From contig CM076846.1 in assembly GCA_039519185.1 (NCBI GenBank), positions 223,994,659-224,058,658 of the forward strand: a stretch of 64,000 nucleotides of DNA. Direction: 5' to 3'. Of this stretch, positions 47,625 through 56,671 are shown in pieces. How positions within the stretch are numbered: position 1 is the stretch's first letter; every line of letters starts with the position of its first letter. This DNA is from Astragalus membranaceus (lineage: Eukaryota; Streptophyta; Magnoliopsida; Fabales; Fabaceae). Below the pieces are notes generated by a model. It ran no database searches. It saw nothing but the letters and a program-made list of their open reading frames with translations, and was not told the origin of the DNA. Made by a program: the position numbers and the translations under genes.

Positions 47625-47632
47625 TATAAATA
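47625..47632 (+). promoter_or_regulatory. TATA box of the Ogre LTR
   Basis: TATAAATA is followed by GGGTTCCCC; transcription would start near 47655. The same box is in the 3' LTR at about 62674, from which read-out into flanking DNA is possible. Confidence 0.75.
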
Positions 47633-48124
47633 GGGTTCCCCACTTTGAAGAAAGGGGACGAATTTTGGCTCTTAAAAAAAAAAGGAGGAGCTTCTAAAAA
47701 AAAATTAAGGTTTCTCTTAGAGAAATATTTCTTCCCTTTCTTTTCCTCCTTCCTAGTTTTTTTTAGTTTAAAGGTTCATTTGTATTGAAGAAATTTGAAG
47801 GAGGAAATTTCTTCAACATTTCTGGATTTTCATTGTCAAGGTACTAAAATGTAATATTTTTATTTTTGTTCACGTTTTTTAGATATTATTATTGTTGTTT
47901 TTTTTAAATTTTAGTTACCGTTTTTGTTATGTAAATATTATTATTGTTTTTTTATAAATTTTAGTTGTTCTTGTTATTTAGCCTAGTTACCTTTTTGTAT
48001 ATTTATTTGCTGTTTTTATTATTTAGTGTAGTTGCTTTCTTATTAGAATATTATTGTTGTCTTTTTATTATTTAGTTTAGAGGCTTTTTTTATATTATAT
48101 TTTTGCTATTGGTTATTTATTTTG

Positions 48125-48515
48125 TTGTTTGTTAAATTATACTATTTTCGGACTAAAAAAAAGAAAGTAAAAAAAATGTTGTGCCTTTTCTAAATAAATT
48201 ATACTATTTTCGGACTAAAAAAAAGAAAGTAAAAAAAAATGTTGTGCCTTTTTTTAAATAAATTATACTATTTTCGGATTAAAAAAAAGTGATAAAAAAA
48301 AATATGTTGTTTCTTTAAAAATAAATTATACTATTTTCAGATAAAAAAAAAAATGAAAAAAAAGGATATGTGCTTTTTTTTAAAATAAATTACTATTTTT
48401 CGGATAAAAAAAAAGTGATAAAAAATATGTTGTTTCTTTAAAAATAAATTACTATTTTTCGGATTCAAAAAAAAATGGTAAAAAAAAATGTGTTCCTTTT
48501 CTATTTTCGGATTTA
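48125..48515 (+). repeat. A-rich tandem repeat inside the LTR
   Basis: About six units of roughly 60 bp, each with AAATAAATTATACTATTTTC, a GGA, a long A-run and TGTTGTGCCTTT or a variant. It is repeated in the 3' LTR at about 63174-63564, where both one-base A-run differences occur. Confidence 0.85.
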
Positions 48516-49689
48516 AATAAAAGCCTTTTTTTCAAATACTAAAAAATATTTTTAAAAAAAATAAATGGTTACTAGTGCCACTACTCTTTTCTAAAAAAAA
48601 TAATATAATAACAAAAATCTTTTTTGAACAAAAAAGGTAAAAAGGCCCCCCTTTTTATTAAATAATAACTATGACATCAAAAAAAAACAACAAAAGAATT
48701 ATTTTTCTCCATAATCCGCTTTCAAAATGCCACTTTTTAGGCTAGGTTTGTTTTTTTAAGAAAAAAAAAAGCGCTTCAAGAATCACGCGTTCTAGGGTAG
48801 AATAGTAAAAAAGGGTGATAAACCAATCAATCGTTTTAGCGTCAAAACGCTATTTGCACCCGCGGCAACCTTTTAAAAAAAAAAAAGCACCAAAACGCTA
48901 TTTGTACCCCGCGTTCTCTTAAAACAGCAAACCCATCCATTGTTTTTACTACAAGCCCATCTTTTCAAACACAACCTAGTTCACAAAAAAAAAACGATTT
49001 AGTCACGCTACTCACACCTCCCTTTCTAATACAACTCCATTATTATTTGCACCCCCTTTTATCACTTACTCTGCTTTTATTCACAACGTGATGCTTCCGA
49101 ACCGTTCTTTTTTCTTCTTTCGAAAAATCGAATTCGCACAAAAAAATAGGTTGTCTATAGCGCTCACTCTGGGCCTTGCTTGTTTGAACGCTATAAATAC
49201 CTTCTTTTCCGAATAAGCCATTAATGACGACCACTCTGGATTTATCTGTTTGGTCACCATGAACGGTCCCTAGTTTTCCCAAACTTTTCAAAAAAATAAA
49301 AAAATACCAACACACAAATTTTTTCTAAACCAAGAACTACGTAGCTTTGATTTCTCCATCGCACCTGGAGATACGTAGGAGCGGGGGCCCACTCCCGTCG
49401 AGCGCAAAAAACTAATTTTTTTATTAAGTCTTCTTTTCCGTTTTTTTTGCAAATAACAAAAAAGGGTAAATTAAAGTGTTTTCTTTAAAACTAATTTTTT
49501 CTACACATTTAATTAAAAGGTAACCTTTTAGGATGTTGCGGGGTGCTAGCACCTTCCCCGCACTTAATCGACCCCCGAACCCAAAAACAAAGGTTTTTTC
49601 AATGTTTTCCTAAAAATAAATATTGATGGCGGCTCCATTGTTCAAAAACAACGCGGAATCCCTCCTTCGGATTCTTCGGTCGCTACAGC

Positions 49690-49708
49690 TGGCGACTCCG
49701 CTGGGGAC
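49690..49708 (+). other. primer-binding site of Ogre
   Basis: TGGCGACTCCGCTGGGGAC starts 2 nt after the LTR. The TGG start and position fit a tRNA 3'-end complement. Ogre elements are reported to use tRNA-Arg; I could not check the match here. Confidence 0.8.
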
Positions 49709-50491
49709 TTTTTTTAGAGGGTCAAGCCTAATTTAATTAAATGTGTAAATTATTAGTTTAGTACTTTATTTACCCTTAGTCTTTATATTCGCATATTGAA
49801 CCTTAGGGTAGAAGACTTTCATTCTGCTATTTGTTTTCTTGCAAACCTTAGGGTAGAAGACTTTTATATTGCTATCTGTTTGCTCTTTTGCAGTTTGGGT
49901 AGTTTAGGTTGCTTATATCACACACCTCACCTACACCTATTTATTCACACACTTCTGAGTGGGGCCCTATACCCGGGTCTGAAAAATAAACTTAGGACGA
50001 GCGGAGATGATTAGTGACAGTCATTCTGGATTTATCTGTCTGACTCTCATGAAAATCTCAACCAGAGTATGCTCTTTCGCGGCATCCCACACCAGGTAGC
50101 TCGCTATCGTTGTGGGTCATATCGTGAAAGGGATTTTAGCTCTGGAAACCTTTGTGAGGAAGTGAATAGAACTACCTGAGAGGTTGATCACATAAGTGAC
50201 CCTAGACCGTGACCTATATGTAAGACATAACCTGTTTAGGACACAAAAGCAATTCACCTACCCGCTGCATCATCGCAAAAACTTTTTATCTTTCAAAAAA
50301 AATCAAACAATGAAAACCATTTATTCTTTTGCCCTTTACATATTTTATGTGGCATGATTAATGTTTCTCAATTTTTTTTTTTTTTGAATCACCAAAATAT
50401 GCTTTTATTAACGCATGTAACGTCTTTTTTTAATTCATCATACATCATCACTATTTCACAAAAAAAATAATACAAAAAACCCTCACATTGC
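49709..50491 (+). other. Ogre leader
   Basis: Non-coding leader between the primer site and ORF1. It contains a duplicated AACCTTAGGGTAGAAGACTT (49799 and 49844). A CATCTCATTTAG stretch at about 50499-50510, inside the ORF1 5' end, looks like a splice acceptor. Confidence 0.6.
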
Positions 50492-52609
50492 ATGCTATTC
50501 ATCTCATTTAGGTTTGCCGGGAATTGTAAGAGGTTCGAAAGTTTTGTCATAAGCAATATGGGATCAAACTGTGAAGCAATCCAAACTCTGAACTACCCTA
50601 TAGTGAAGCAGCCTAATCTGACAAGTCTAAGGGAATGTGCTGGTCGATTGCCGCCCATCGAGCGCAGGTCTTTTGATAGAGTGTATGGGAAGATTATTAT
50701 GTTACTACAATTGGACGTGCAAACAGAGGCCCTTGCCGCTTTGAGCCAGTTCTACGACTCTTCATTAAGATGCTTCACCTTCAAAAATTTCCAGATGGCA
50801 CCTACCCTGGAAGAATATACACAGATCTTCTGCTTTCCTCAACAAGACAAGGGACCCTACCAGTATCAGGGACAATACTACACAGATGAGAAACTCGCCT
50901 CAATGTTACAAACCAGCAAAGAGAACTTGAAGCTCCGGAAGAAAAATCGAAATGGCATTGCAGGATTCCCACAAGAGTATCTGGAAGGCCAAATGAAATT
51001 CTTCGCCGACGCTAGAAATTGGGGTCCTTTTAAGCAGGTGTTAGCTTTGACTATCTTTGGCATTGTCCTATTTCCACGCCTTGAAAGATATGTAGACACA
51101 ACAGCTATTGGCGTCTTCTTATCCTTCAAGGATCCGATTCCAGCCATGCTTGCAGACACTTACTGTACTTTCACTCATTATAGTGAGCTAAGGGGAAAGA
51201 GGATATCTTGTTGCTTGCACGCCTTGTATGTTTGGCTTCTCACCCATGCTTTCGTTAACAAAGTCAGAGTAGAAGGCCCAATTGAAGACGCCAGAGGGTG
51301 TGATGTGAAGACAATGAACACGGGTGAATGGTTGCAAGTGCTGGGGGGCCTTCATGAATATAAGGTTCGTTGGCACCCATCATGGTGGAAAGATAGGCCT
51401 GAAGTGGTTTTTCAATGTGGAAGCTTCCGAAATGTCCCACTCATGGGAACAAGGGGATGCATAAATTACAACCCCTCTCTAACTCTAAGACAGCTGGGGT
51501 ACCCCATGCGAAATCCGCCCACCGAAGACATGTTAATCCCTTTTTACCTCCATGAAGGAAGCCCAAGAGAGGTTGACATGCTCCGGAAGATTTCACAAGC
51601 ATGGAATATGGTCGTCCGCAAGGGACAAGAGCTTACTAAGAAGAGCGGCGATAAGGAAACCACCTTTCGTCAATGGCTCCAAAAGAGGATCCAAGACACC
51701 CGATTGCCTTACCAAAGTGCACTACGGGTTGAGGAAGAAATACCAGAACCTACCCTTCCCACTGTCGAAGATTTAGATAAGCTTAAAATGGCATTGTCAA
51801 AAGCCGAGGAAGAAAAGAAGGGCTTACAGGCAGAGTTAGAGAAAGTGCTCCTAAAGAACCAGAAGTTGGAGGAAGAGAACGCAAGTAAGTCAGTGGCCAT
51901 GGAAGACAGCCGCAAGCAGCTCAATATTGAACAAAAGAACAAACTAGAGGCTCAAAGGTACCTAAGAGGGGCGAAAGAGGAAATAAAACGTTGCAACCTG
52001 AAAATGGACCAAGCCATCGATGATACATACAAATGGAAAAGGTTATGGGAAGAATCAATGATGGCTGAAAAGACCGCACAGAGCCTACTAATGGTATCAA
52101 AGAGAGAGTCCCGGATGATGGCAGCCGAGTTTGAAGAGCAAGTGAAAAGTATCAAGCAGGATAAAGATACCATTGAAGAGATACTCCGAGAATACCAGCA
52201 AGCCTTAAGAAGGGAGCATGAAAAATCTGATGAGCTGAACGACCATATCAGGTATCAAGAGGAGGTCTACCACCAGCTGAAGACAGAAAGCATCTATTGG
52301 GAGAACCGCTTTGTGGAGTTGGTCAGCAAGATAGAAAACCATGAAGTCTTCATAGAGTTGAAGAACGAAAGCTTATACTGGAAAGACAGATTCTCAAAGC
52401 TGGCATGGCTGGCCGATCAAGCTATCATAGGAATCCCCAGACGTCTGAAGGAGGCTAACGCGGCAATGCACCCGTTTAACACCCCGGTCCAAGTTTCCGA
52501 ATTCATGGAGTTTTGCGAGATTCTGATTGCCGAACTCCGGGAGAAGGCTGGCAGCACTACTAGTAGGAAAAGAGAGAGGAGTGGAAAAATGAAAGCCATA
52601 TGTATTTGA
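50492..52609 (+). CDS. Ogre ORF1 protein, unknown function, with long coiled coil
   Basis: A 705-residue open frame upstream of gag, the feature that sets Ogre apart from other gypsy elements. Residues about 50-400 (LPPIERRSFDRVYGKI, FKNFQMAPTLEEYTQIFCFP, HPSWWKDRPEVVFQC) resemble the plant transposon-linked family listed as DUF7745, related in style to the plant mobile domain; this is from memory. Residues about 425-640 are highly charged with heptad-like spacing (KLKMALSKAEEEKKGLQAE), a long coiled coil that suggests oligomerisation. The ATG at 50558 (MGSNCEAIQ) may be the real start, because the first 22 residues are leader-like and follow a splice-acceptor-like site. No enzyme motif is seen. 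Confidence 0.88.
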   Translation: MLFISFRFAGNCKRFESFVISNMGSNCEAIQTLNYPIVKQPNLTSLRECAGRLPPIERRSFDRVYGKIIMLLQLDVQTEALAALSQFYDSSLRCFTFKNFQMAPTLEEYTQIFCFPQQDKGPYQYQGQYYTDEKLASMLQTSKENLKLRKKNRNGIAGFPQEYLEGQMKFFADARNWGPFKQVLALTIFGIVLFPRLERYVDTTAIGVFLSFKDPIPAMLADTYCTFTHYSELRGKRISCCLHALYVWLLTHAFVNKVRVEGPIEDARGCDVKTMNTGEWLQVLGGLHEYKVRWHPSWWKDRPEVVFQCGSFRNVPLMGTRGCINYNPSLTLRQLGYPMRNPPTEDMLIPFYLHEGSPREVDMLRKISQAWNMVVRKGQELTKKSGDKETTFRQWLQKRIQDTRLPYQSALRVEEEIPEPTLPTVEDLDKLKMALSKAEEEKKGLQAELEKVLLKNQKLEEENASKSVAMEDSRKQLNIEQKNKLEAQRYLRGAKEEIKRCNLKMDQAIDDTYKWKRLWEESMMAEKTAQSLLMVSKRESRMMAAEFEEQVKSIKQDKDTIEEILREYQQALRREHEKSDELNDHIRYQEEVYHQLKTESIYWENRFVELVSKIENHEVFIELKNESLYWKDRFSKLAWLADQAIIGIPRRLKEANAAMHPFNTPVQVSEFMEFCEILIAELREKAGSTTSRKRERSGKMKAICI

Positions 52610-52860
52610 GTGAAATTTAAAGAACATTGTACTTTTCTTTTCGATGTTTTATTTCCAAAATATTGTACTCTCCTCCATCAATGAAGTTTGTTTGTCTCAC
52701 ATGCTGATCCTTTATCTTGAAAATATTGTGGAACCTTAATCTGTGTACTTATGACAAATCAGGATGTGCTTGCAATTCCCGACCTAAAACAATAAGACTC
52801 ATGCACACATGCATCATTCGCATTTTCATCCATTCATATGCTCATACATATACTCATAAC

Positions 52861-55800
52861 ATGTGTCCCACCAACAGAGTAAAAGACAAGCTGGTGCGTC
52901 AACATCGCTATTGGACTCGTTCTCAGGCCAGAAACATGGAAGAAAATCAGGTCAATCCGCCTCAAGATATCCCGGATCAGGGCAATCCACCTCAGAACCC
53001 AGGCAATCAAGAGCTTAGGGCAGAAATAGATGGGATGAAAGAACAGATGGCTGAAATCTTGAAGGTTCTACAAACTTTGAAGGGCCAAGACACAAGTGAA
53101 GATGCCTCCGCTGGGAACACAGAAAACCAAGTTACCAACCCTCCTCCTCCCAATGGACTCGGGATCCCGCATACAGTGCACCATACTGGGCCTAATGGCC
53201 AAGGTTACATATGGCCTCCTTACGGACTCCCACAAGGTTACACACCTCCGACAGTCGATGCTAGTCCCTCAGGAGTCGCGGGCCAACAACAGCTTACATC
53301 AACGGGTCACGACGGTAATCCGGGGGCACCACAAGTTCAAAACCCGACCCCCGTCGTCATACCACAAGGACTCCCACTTGGCTGCCCTCCACCGCCGGTA
53401 GTTAACGCTCAAGCTCAGGGTTCCAACCTCAGGAATCCCACTCATTCACATACCCCAAATGTGAACCCAGCCATAGTTCCGATGATGCATCCTTACTATG
53501 GTATGAGTGGGCTTCCTCACGACTACTCTATGGAGAACCCTCAAGCCCAAGGAAAGCTGCAAATGCTGGAAGAAAGGTTGAGAGCGGTTGAAGGATTCAG
53601 TGTTGGTGCAAGAAATGCACAAGATTTATGTCTCGTCCCAAACGTGGTCATTCCCCCTAAGTTTAAAGTGCCAGATTTTGATAAATACAGAGGAGCAACA
53701 TGTCCGGCAAGCCACCTAACTATGTATTGCAGGAAGATGGCTGCATTCGCAAACGACGATAAGCTGCTTATCCACTACTTCCAAGACAGCTTAGCTGGGG
53801 CAGCTTCAAATTGGTATATGCAGTTGACACCCACTCATATTCGGTGTTGGAAGGATCTCGCTGATGCTTTCCTTAAGCAGTATAAGTACAACACTGATAT
53901 GGCTCCTGATAGGACCCAGCTACAAAACATGACTAAAAGGGATAATGAGTCCATCAAGGAATATGCTCAGCGTTGGAGAGGACTAGCAGCACAGGTAGCA
54001 CCGCCTCTTTTTGAAAGGGAAATGGTATCTATGTTCATGGAAACTCTTCCTTCACCCTTCTATGAAAAACTGATCGGGAGTGTATCGTCAAGTTTCTCGG
54101 ACATGGTCGTTATTGGAGAAAGACTAGAGAACGGAATGAGGAATGGAAAAATCGCTTATACCCCCCCCGGAAACACTAACCAGAGAAAGCCCTTCTCCGG
54201 ATTTCCTAAAAAGAAAGAAGGAGAAGCCAATGCCATCACAGGAGCCGGAAAAACTTCCTACTCCAATCCCTCTCACACCAATCCGTTCTCAGCACAAACA
54301 CTACCTACCCCACCTACCCAAAATAACCAAGGCCATAAAACACAAAACTACTCAGTCGGAAAGTTCGTCCACTTTGATCCTATCCCAATGTCATACTCCG
54401 ACCTATTCCGCCACCTGCTCAGCCATAATTTAATCACCACCCGCCCAATGAGACAGATCCAACCCCCTTTTCCTAGAGGCTTCGACCCAAACACCACATG
54501 CGAATTTCATTCAGGAACGGTCGGCCATTCCATAGAAAATTGCAAAGCATTGAAGTATGTCGTCCAAGATCTAATCGCCTCGGGCTGGTTGAACTTTAAG
54601 GAAAATGGTCCTAATGTGGCTACCAACCCATTACCAGGACATGGGATGCCCTCAACTAATGCAATTGAAGATTCTGCAGAACCGTCCCTAATCAGGAGGG
54701 TAGAATGCATCCAGACACCCCTGGAAGTGATTCATGCTAATCTGTGTTCCTTTGGGATTATTGAGAGAGAATGCACTGGAAAGAATCCATGCAATGACCA
54801 TCACTGCATTGGAAATTGTGAGGCGTTTAAACAAGTGCTTCAAGACCTGTTGGACCGACATGTAATACAAGTAGGCTTTCAAAAGAGGGAGGACCAGGTG
54901 TCAACTATCCTATCGAGCAATGGCCAGAACAAGGATACTCGGAAGCCGCTAGAGATCCACTATACTAAGGACTCCAAGTCGTCCCTGGGTATGCCTAAAC
55001 CAATCACTATCCAAGTGCCAGCTCCCTTCCCCTACAACGACACCAAAGCAGTCCCCTGGAGCTACAATGCGAAAGTCCAAGTGGAAGGTCCTCAGAGCAA
55101 TCCTGATGTCACAAATGTCTCGGGAAGCAGCGGAATGACTCGGAGCGGGCGCATCTATGCCCCTGAAAGACCCAGAGGAGGAGAATCAAATGAAAGAGGA
55201 AAGATCGATAAAGGCAAAGACAAAGAAGTGGAGCCATCTGACAAAAATACGGGCAAGAAGGCACTATCTGAGCAAGAAGCCAGTGAGTTTCTAAAGATTA
55301 TGAGGCAGAGCGAGTACAAGGTAGTAGACCAGCTGAATCAGACTCCCGCTAAGATATCCCTGCTATCGCTATTACTCAATTCGGAAACCCACCGAACAAC
55401 ACTAATGAAGGTGCTGAATGAAGCCCATGTCACTCCCGACATCACAGTTGGTCAGTTTGACGGGATCGTCGGAAATATCGTTGCAAACAATTACCTCACC
55501 TTCACAGATGATGAGATCCCCGTCGAGGGAAGAGGGCACAACAAGGCTTTACATATCTCCGTGAAATGTGGAGAATACTCTCTAGCTCGAGTACTCATCG
55601 ATAACGGATCGTCCCTGAATGTACTACCCAAATCAACCATGAACAAGCTAGACGTAGACTGTTCATACATGAAACCCAGTTCTACACTGGTCAGGGCATT
55701 CGATGGGTCTAAAAGAGAGGTTATCGGAGAGATGGAGTTACCTGTACAAGTAGGTCCAGAAGTCTTCATAGTAAGTTTCCAAGTGATGGACATCAATCCA

Positions 55801-56478
55801 TCTTACAGTTGTCTTCTGGGAAGACCATGGATCCATACGGCAGGGGCTGTGCCCTCTTCTCTACACCAAAAGCTCAAGTTCATAGTCAACAACAAATTGG
55901 TGGTCGTTTCAGGAGAAGAAGAATTGCTAGTCAACAAGCCATTCCCTATACGTTATGTTGAGGCTGCAGAAGAATCTTTCGAGACCGCCTTCCAAGCACT
56001 AGAAATTGCAAATGCTACCTATGTGGGGGAAGGAGCCCCATCATTAAAACCAAAGCTGTCCAAAGCTGCATTGATGATTGCTAAAGTCATGACAAGCAAG
56101 GGTTATCAGGCAGGAAGTGGTTTAGGGAGGACTGAACAAGGGATCCTAACACCCATACAGCCGCATGAAAACAAGGACAGATGTGGGATAGGGTACCGGC
56201 CTAGTCGTACTGACAAAGGAAGGATCGCCGCAGAAAAGAAGGAGCGGAGGTTGGCCAAACTTGAGGGTCGGGAGCCAAATATGAAGAAGATTGTCATCTG
56301 CAACATAAAGCAAAGCTTTCAGAGCGCAGGAATGCTAGATCCTAACCAGGTTGCAGCTATTGAAGGTGATTCAAGCGCTGAAAATGGCAGTGTCAGTCTT
56401 GTGCGCCGTTGTCCTGCAAGCAAAAAGCTCAAGAATTGGGAGATCGTCGATTTTCCTGTAGTTTTTAGTTCAAAGTAA
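52861..56478 (+). CDS. Ogre Gag-protease (first coding exon of the polyprotein)
   Basis: The open frame runs from 52717. I prefer the ATG at 52861 (MCPTNRVKDKL); 52936 (MEENQVN) is also possible. A Pro/Gln-rich N-terminal part precedes a gag domain (SNWYMQLTPTHIRCWKDLAD, YAQRWRGLAAQV; nt about 53700-54110). CX2HX4HX4C and a second Cys/His cluster follow (CEFHSGTVGHSIENC, about 54500). The aspartic protease has LIDNGSSLNVLP (about 55597) with Asn in place of Ser/Thr of the D(S/T)G motif, and CLLGRPWIHTAGA. A G-patch-like stretch (SKGYQAGSGLG, about 56095-56130) closes the protein. Unspliced RNA ends at TAA 56476-56478; spliced RNA continues into RT. Confidence 0.92.
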   Translation: MCPTNRVKDKLVRQHRYWTRSQARNMEENQVNPPQDIPDQGNPPQNPGNQELRAEIDGMKEQMAEILKVLQTLKGQDTSEDASAGNTENQVTNPPPPNGLGIPHTVHHTGPNGQGYIWPPYGLPQGYTPPTVDASPSGVAGQQQLTSTGHDGNPGAPQVQNPTPVVIPQGLPLGCPPPPVVNAQAQGSNLRNPTHSHTPNVNPAIVPMMHPYYGMSGLPHDYSMENPQAQGKLQMLEERLRAVEGFSVGARNAQDLCLVPNVVIPPKFKVPDFDKYRGATCPASHLTMYCRKMAAFANDDKLLIHYFQDSLAGAASNWYMQLTPTHIRCWKDLADAFLKQYKYNTDMAPDRTQLQNMTKRDNESIKEYAQRWRGLAAQVAPPLFEREMVSMFMETLPSPFYEKLIGSVSSSFSDMVVIGERLENGMRNGKIAYTPPGNTNQRKPFSGFPKKKEGEANAITGAGKTSYSNPSHTNPFSAQTLPTPPTQNNQGHKTQNYSVGKFVHFDPIPMSYSDLFRHLLSHNLITTRPMRQIQPPFPRGFDPNTTCEFHSGTVGHSIENCKALKYVVQDLIASGWLNFKENGPNVATNPLPGHGMPSTNAIEDSAEPSLIRRVECIQTPLEVIHANLCSFGIIERECTGKNPCNDHHCIGNCEAFKQVLQDLLDRHVIQVGFQKREDQVSTILSSNGQNKDTRKPLEIHYTKDSKSSLGMPKPITIQVPAPFPYNDTKAVPWSYNAKVQVEGPQSNPDVTNVSGSSGMTRSGRIYAPERPRGGESNERGKIDKGKDKEVEPSDKNTGKKALSEQEASEFLKIMRQSEYKVVDQLNQTPAKISLLSLLLNSETHRTTLMKVLNEAHVTPDITVGQFDGIVGNIVANNYLTFTDDEIPVEGRGHNKALHISVKCGEYSLARVLIDNGSSLNVLPKSTMNKLDVDCSYMKPSSTLVRAFDGSKREVIGEMELPVQVGPEVFIVSFQVMDINPSYSCLLGRPWIHTAGAVPSSLHQKLKFIVNNKLVVVSGEEELLVNKPFPIRYVEAAEESFETAFQALEIANATYVGEGAPSLKPKLSKAALMIAKVMTSKGYQAGSGLGRTEQGILTPIQPHENKDRCGIGYRPSRTDKGRIAAEKKERRLAKLEGREPNMKKIVICNIKQSFQSAGMLDPNQVAAIEGDSSAENGSVSLVRRCPASKKLKNWEIVDFPVVFSSK

Positions 56479-56671
56479 TGTTTCTGTAATGCAATCCTAT
56501 GGCTCTGCCCAAGGCCTTAGGACATTTCATTCGGGCACACATGTTTCCTTTCAATATCAATATCAATAAAATGTTATTTCAGATTCTCCAAATAAATTCC
56601 AGTTCTCTTTTGCACTTGCGTTTTAATTTCTTTTGGCTCGTTTTTCATTCCATCAATTTATACTAATGCAG
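56475..56671 (+). other. Ogre intron between protease and RT
   Basis: GTAATG at 56475 and ACTAATGCAG ending at 56671 give a 197-bp intron. Splicing joins AA (56473-56474) to A (56672), removes the TAA stop and keeps the frame precisely into the exon that leads to the RT. An intron at this position is described for Ogre elements. Partial splicing would set the Gag-Pro to Gag-Pro-Pol ratio. Confidence 0.88.

Larger units (their letters stand above)
46535..49687 (+). repeat. 5' LTR of Ogre, 3153 bp
   Basis: Begins TGTAATACCC and ends TCGGTCGCTACA two bases before the primer site. It holds a C/T-rich upstream part (46860-47600), a TATA box, a U- and A-rich middle and a GC-richer end. Confidence 0.93.

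Noticed and set aside
46900..47629. Overlapping long ORFs (234 and 174 residues) in the Ogre LTR, repeated at 61949-62678
   Set aside because: They lie upstream of the LTR TATA box in C/T-rich DNA, overlap in two frames and encode Ser/Pro/His/Leu-rich low-complexity sequence. Their identity in both LTRs only reflects the youth of the element.
49796..50014. Small ORF before Ogre ORF1
   Set aside because: It arises from a duplicated leader phrase, has no domain and overlaps the non-coding leader.
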